Shown here: positions 6,666 through 7,901 of the stretch, in pieces | Layout: every line of letters starts with the position of its first letter | Numbering within the stretch: position 1 is the stretch's first letter | Origin: Porphyromonas sp. | GTDB lineage: Bacteria > Bacteroidota > Bacteroidia > Bacteroidales > Porphyromonadaceae | Direction of reading: 5' to 3' | Assembly (NCBI GenBank): GCA_003640335.1 | Contig: RBKG01000199.1 | Span: 1-7,901 of the forward strand | DNA length: 7,901 bases | The notes under the pieces: model-generated | What the model was told of the DNA's origin: nothing | The model's database searches: none | Seen by the model: only the letters and a program-made list of their open reading frames with translations | Program-made: the position numbers and the translations under genes

Positions 6666-7739
6666 ATGGGAATGCTACATAGATTAGCCTTGAAGGCTCT
6701 CGCTATCGGTGCGCTCTGTGTGTACTCGATGAATACATACACACTCTACGCACAGAAGCAATTCGCTCGTATATCCGTAGGTTTCTACAATCTTGAAAAC
6801 CTCTTCGATACCATCGATGGGGAGAATAAAGATGAAGAATTTCTACCCAATGGGGCTAATGCTTGGACGGAAGAACGCTATCAGAAGAAGCTTGCTAATA
6901 TGGCTTCTGCCATCAGCCAAATGATAGGCGGTAAAGCTCCCGATGTGCTTGGCGTCTGTGAGATAGAGAATAGGCAGGTGCTTGAAGACCTAATCGCTCA
7001 CCCTCTGCTCGCTCCCTATGGCTATCACATAGCACACTTCGAGTCGCCCGACCGCAGAGGTATTGATGTAGGTTTGCTCTATCGTGCTCAGATTTTTAAG
7101 TTCACCGATGCGCACAGCCACCCTGTTACGCTAGCGAGTGACCCTAATATGCGTACACGTGATGTCTTAGAGGTTAATGGAACTATCCTAGGCGAACCGG
7201 TTAATTTCCTCGTTGCGCACTGGCCTAGCCGTGCCGGAGGTGAGCAAGCCTCTCTACAGCGTCGTATGGCGGCTGCGCTCACGATGAAGCACGTCGTGGA
7301 CTCGCTCCGTGCTATAAGCCCAAAGGAGAAAACAATTCTTATGGGCGACTTCAATGATGACCCTATCTCTCCAAGCCTAACGGAAGGGCTTAAATCCATA
7401 AATGAAGAAGCCAAGATACAGCCCAATAGTCTCTTCAACGTGATGGCAAAACTGCATCGTAGTGGTTATGGGACTTTGGCTTATCAAGATGTGTGGAACT
7501 TGTTTGATAATGTCGTAGTTTCAGACAATCTTATCGGAGGAGAGAGTACGAATTTGCAGGTTCTTAAGGATAAGAAAAATGATGCCTATGGACATATCTT
7601 CAATGCACCTTTCCTAACGCAGAAGACAGGGCATTATAAGGGTTATCCTTTCCGTACGTTTAGTAATGGTGCTTTTCAGAATGGATATAGTGACCACTAT
7701 CCCGTATTTATCTACCTTGTAAAGGAACTTAGAAAATAA
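6666..7739 (+). CDS. Secreted endonuclease/exonuclease/phosphatase (EEP) family nuclease
   Basis: Predicted exported Mg-dependent phosphodiesterase of the DNase I-like fold (357 residues). The catalytic set looks complete: Asn42 in FYNLENLFD, Glu99 in CEIEN, RRGIDVGLLYR (130-140), His185 in AHWPSR, Asp228 and Asn230 in GDFNDD, and Asp343/His344 in the terminal SDHYPV. The first 29 residues are a type I signal peptide (basic MGMLHRLALK, hydrophobic core, cleavage likely after LYA). Cys18 follows Leu, so it is not a lipobox and the protein should be soluble after export. I chose ATG 6666; ATG 6672, two codons later, is also possible. The in-frame TTG at 6594 lies before the likely transcript start and would bury the signal peptide. 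The gene diverges from the receptor operon and has its own terminator. The family is certain; DNA or RNA rather than a phospholipid or other phosphoester as substrate is inferred from the locus. Confidence 0.93.
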   Translation: MGMLHRLALKALAIGALCVYSMNTYTLYAQKQFARISVGFYNLENLFDTIDGENKDEEFLPNGANAWTEERYQKKLANMASAISQMIGGKAPDVLGVCEIENRQVLEDLIAHPLLAPYGYHIAHFESPDRRGIDVGLLYRAQIFKFTDAHSHPVTLASDPNMRTRDVLEVNGTILGEPVNFLVAHWPSRAGGEQASLQRRMAAALTMKHVVDSLRAISPKEKTILMGDFNDDPISPSLTEGLKSINEEAKIQPNSLFNVMAKLHRSGYGTLAYQDVWNLFDNVVVSDNLIGGESTNLQVLKDKKNDAYGHIFNAPFLTQKTGHYKGYPFRTFSNGAFQNGYSDHYPVFIYLVKELRK

Positions 7740-7784
7740 AAAGCGTTTGAGGGTGCTTGGGCGCTCCATGTCTTTTGAATGCTC

Positions 7785-7825
7785 AAGGGGCTGAACCTAA
7801 AAAAATGGTTCAGCCCCTTTTAATT
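7785..7825 (+). terminator. Rho-independent terminator of the EEP nuclease gene
   Basis: A perfect 13-bp stem (AAGGGGCTGAACC at 7785-7797 with GGTTCAGCCCCTT at 7807-7819) has a 9-base A-rich loop and is followed by TTAATTT. It starts 46 bases after the stop codon. The opposite strand has no T-run after the stem, so it acts mainly on plus-strand transcripts. Confidence 0.9.
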
Positions 7826-7860
7826 TGTGATAGCCTTTCCTAAAGTCAAAACCTCGGCGA

Positions 7861-7899
7861 AGTCTGTACAAACTTCACGTGTAGTCTGCACAAACTTCA
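7861..7899. repeat. Two 17-base direct repeats, AGTCTGYACAAACTTCA
   Basis: Copies at 7861-7877 and 7883-7899 differ at one base (T or C at position 7) and are separated by CGTGT, giving a 22-base period. The first copy extends to GAAGTCTGTACAAACTTC (7859-7876), whose ends GAAGT/ACTTC are inverted repeats; the spacer centres on CACGTG. The window ends two bases after the second copy, so this may be the edge of a longer array. Function is unknown. Confidence 0.7.
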
Positions 7900-7901
7900 G
7901 C

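Noticed and set aside
6557..6742. Minus-strand reading frame of 61 codons across the intergenic region
   Set aside because: It overlaps the signal-peptide region of the EEP nuclease gene on the opposite strand, has no promoter or family signature, and is explained by chance.
39..7739. Type IX secretion C-terminal sorting domains on the nucleases or the lamin-tail protein
   Set aside because: The C-termini end in their own domain motifs (IDFFPNL plus a short acidic tail, SDHYPV, the lamin tail EW strand), and no sorting-domain pattern follows.
7859..7901. CRISPR array at the right edge
   Set aside because: The repeats are only 17 bases with a 5-base spacer, far below CRISPR unit and spacer sizes, and no cas gene is present.

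Overview
The window looks like a chromosomal segment of a Bacteroidales bacterium, most plausibly Porphyromonas or a close relative; the genus is inference from protein style only. Supporting signs are BACON and DUF5689 domains, a TonB-dependent receptor with an N-terminal carboxypeptidase-regulatory-like domain, several lipoprotein signal peptides, A-rich leaders without strong Shine-Dalgarno sequences, and an exact Bacteroidetes-type -7 element (TACCTTTG). Coding density is high and no mobile element is visible.

Layout. From 6472 down to 39 on the minus strand lies a tight four-gene operon: a TonB-dependent outer-membrane receptor (3707-6472), a DUF5689 lipoprotein (2901-3707, sharing one base with the receptor stop), a BACON + DUF5689 + lamin-tail-domain lipoprotein (1221-2870), and a BACON + DNA/RNA non-specific endonuclease lipoprotein (39-1208). 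A 193-base divergent intergenic region (6473-6665) separates it from a plus-strand gene for a secreted endonuclease/exonuclease/phosphatase-family nuclease (6666-7739). A strong intrinsic terminator follows (7785-7825), then a short 17-base direct repeat at the right edge.

Interpretation. Two unrelated nuclease families, two OB-fold-like (DUF5689) surface lipoproteins and one TonB-dependent transporter form a coherent set. The best hypothesis is a cell-envelope system that captures and cuts extracellular nucleic acid and imports the products through the TonB channel. It resembles a glycan-utilisation (SusC/D) locus, but nucleases replace glycosidases and DUF5689 lipoproteins stand where SusD would be. 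The lamin-tail, OB-like and EEP modules that occur in one chain in extracellular nucleases of the ExeM/NucH kind are here split over separate, divergently transcribed genes. The domain calls are read from sequence and are firm for both nucleases and the receptor. The substrate and the joint function are inferred.
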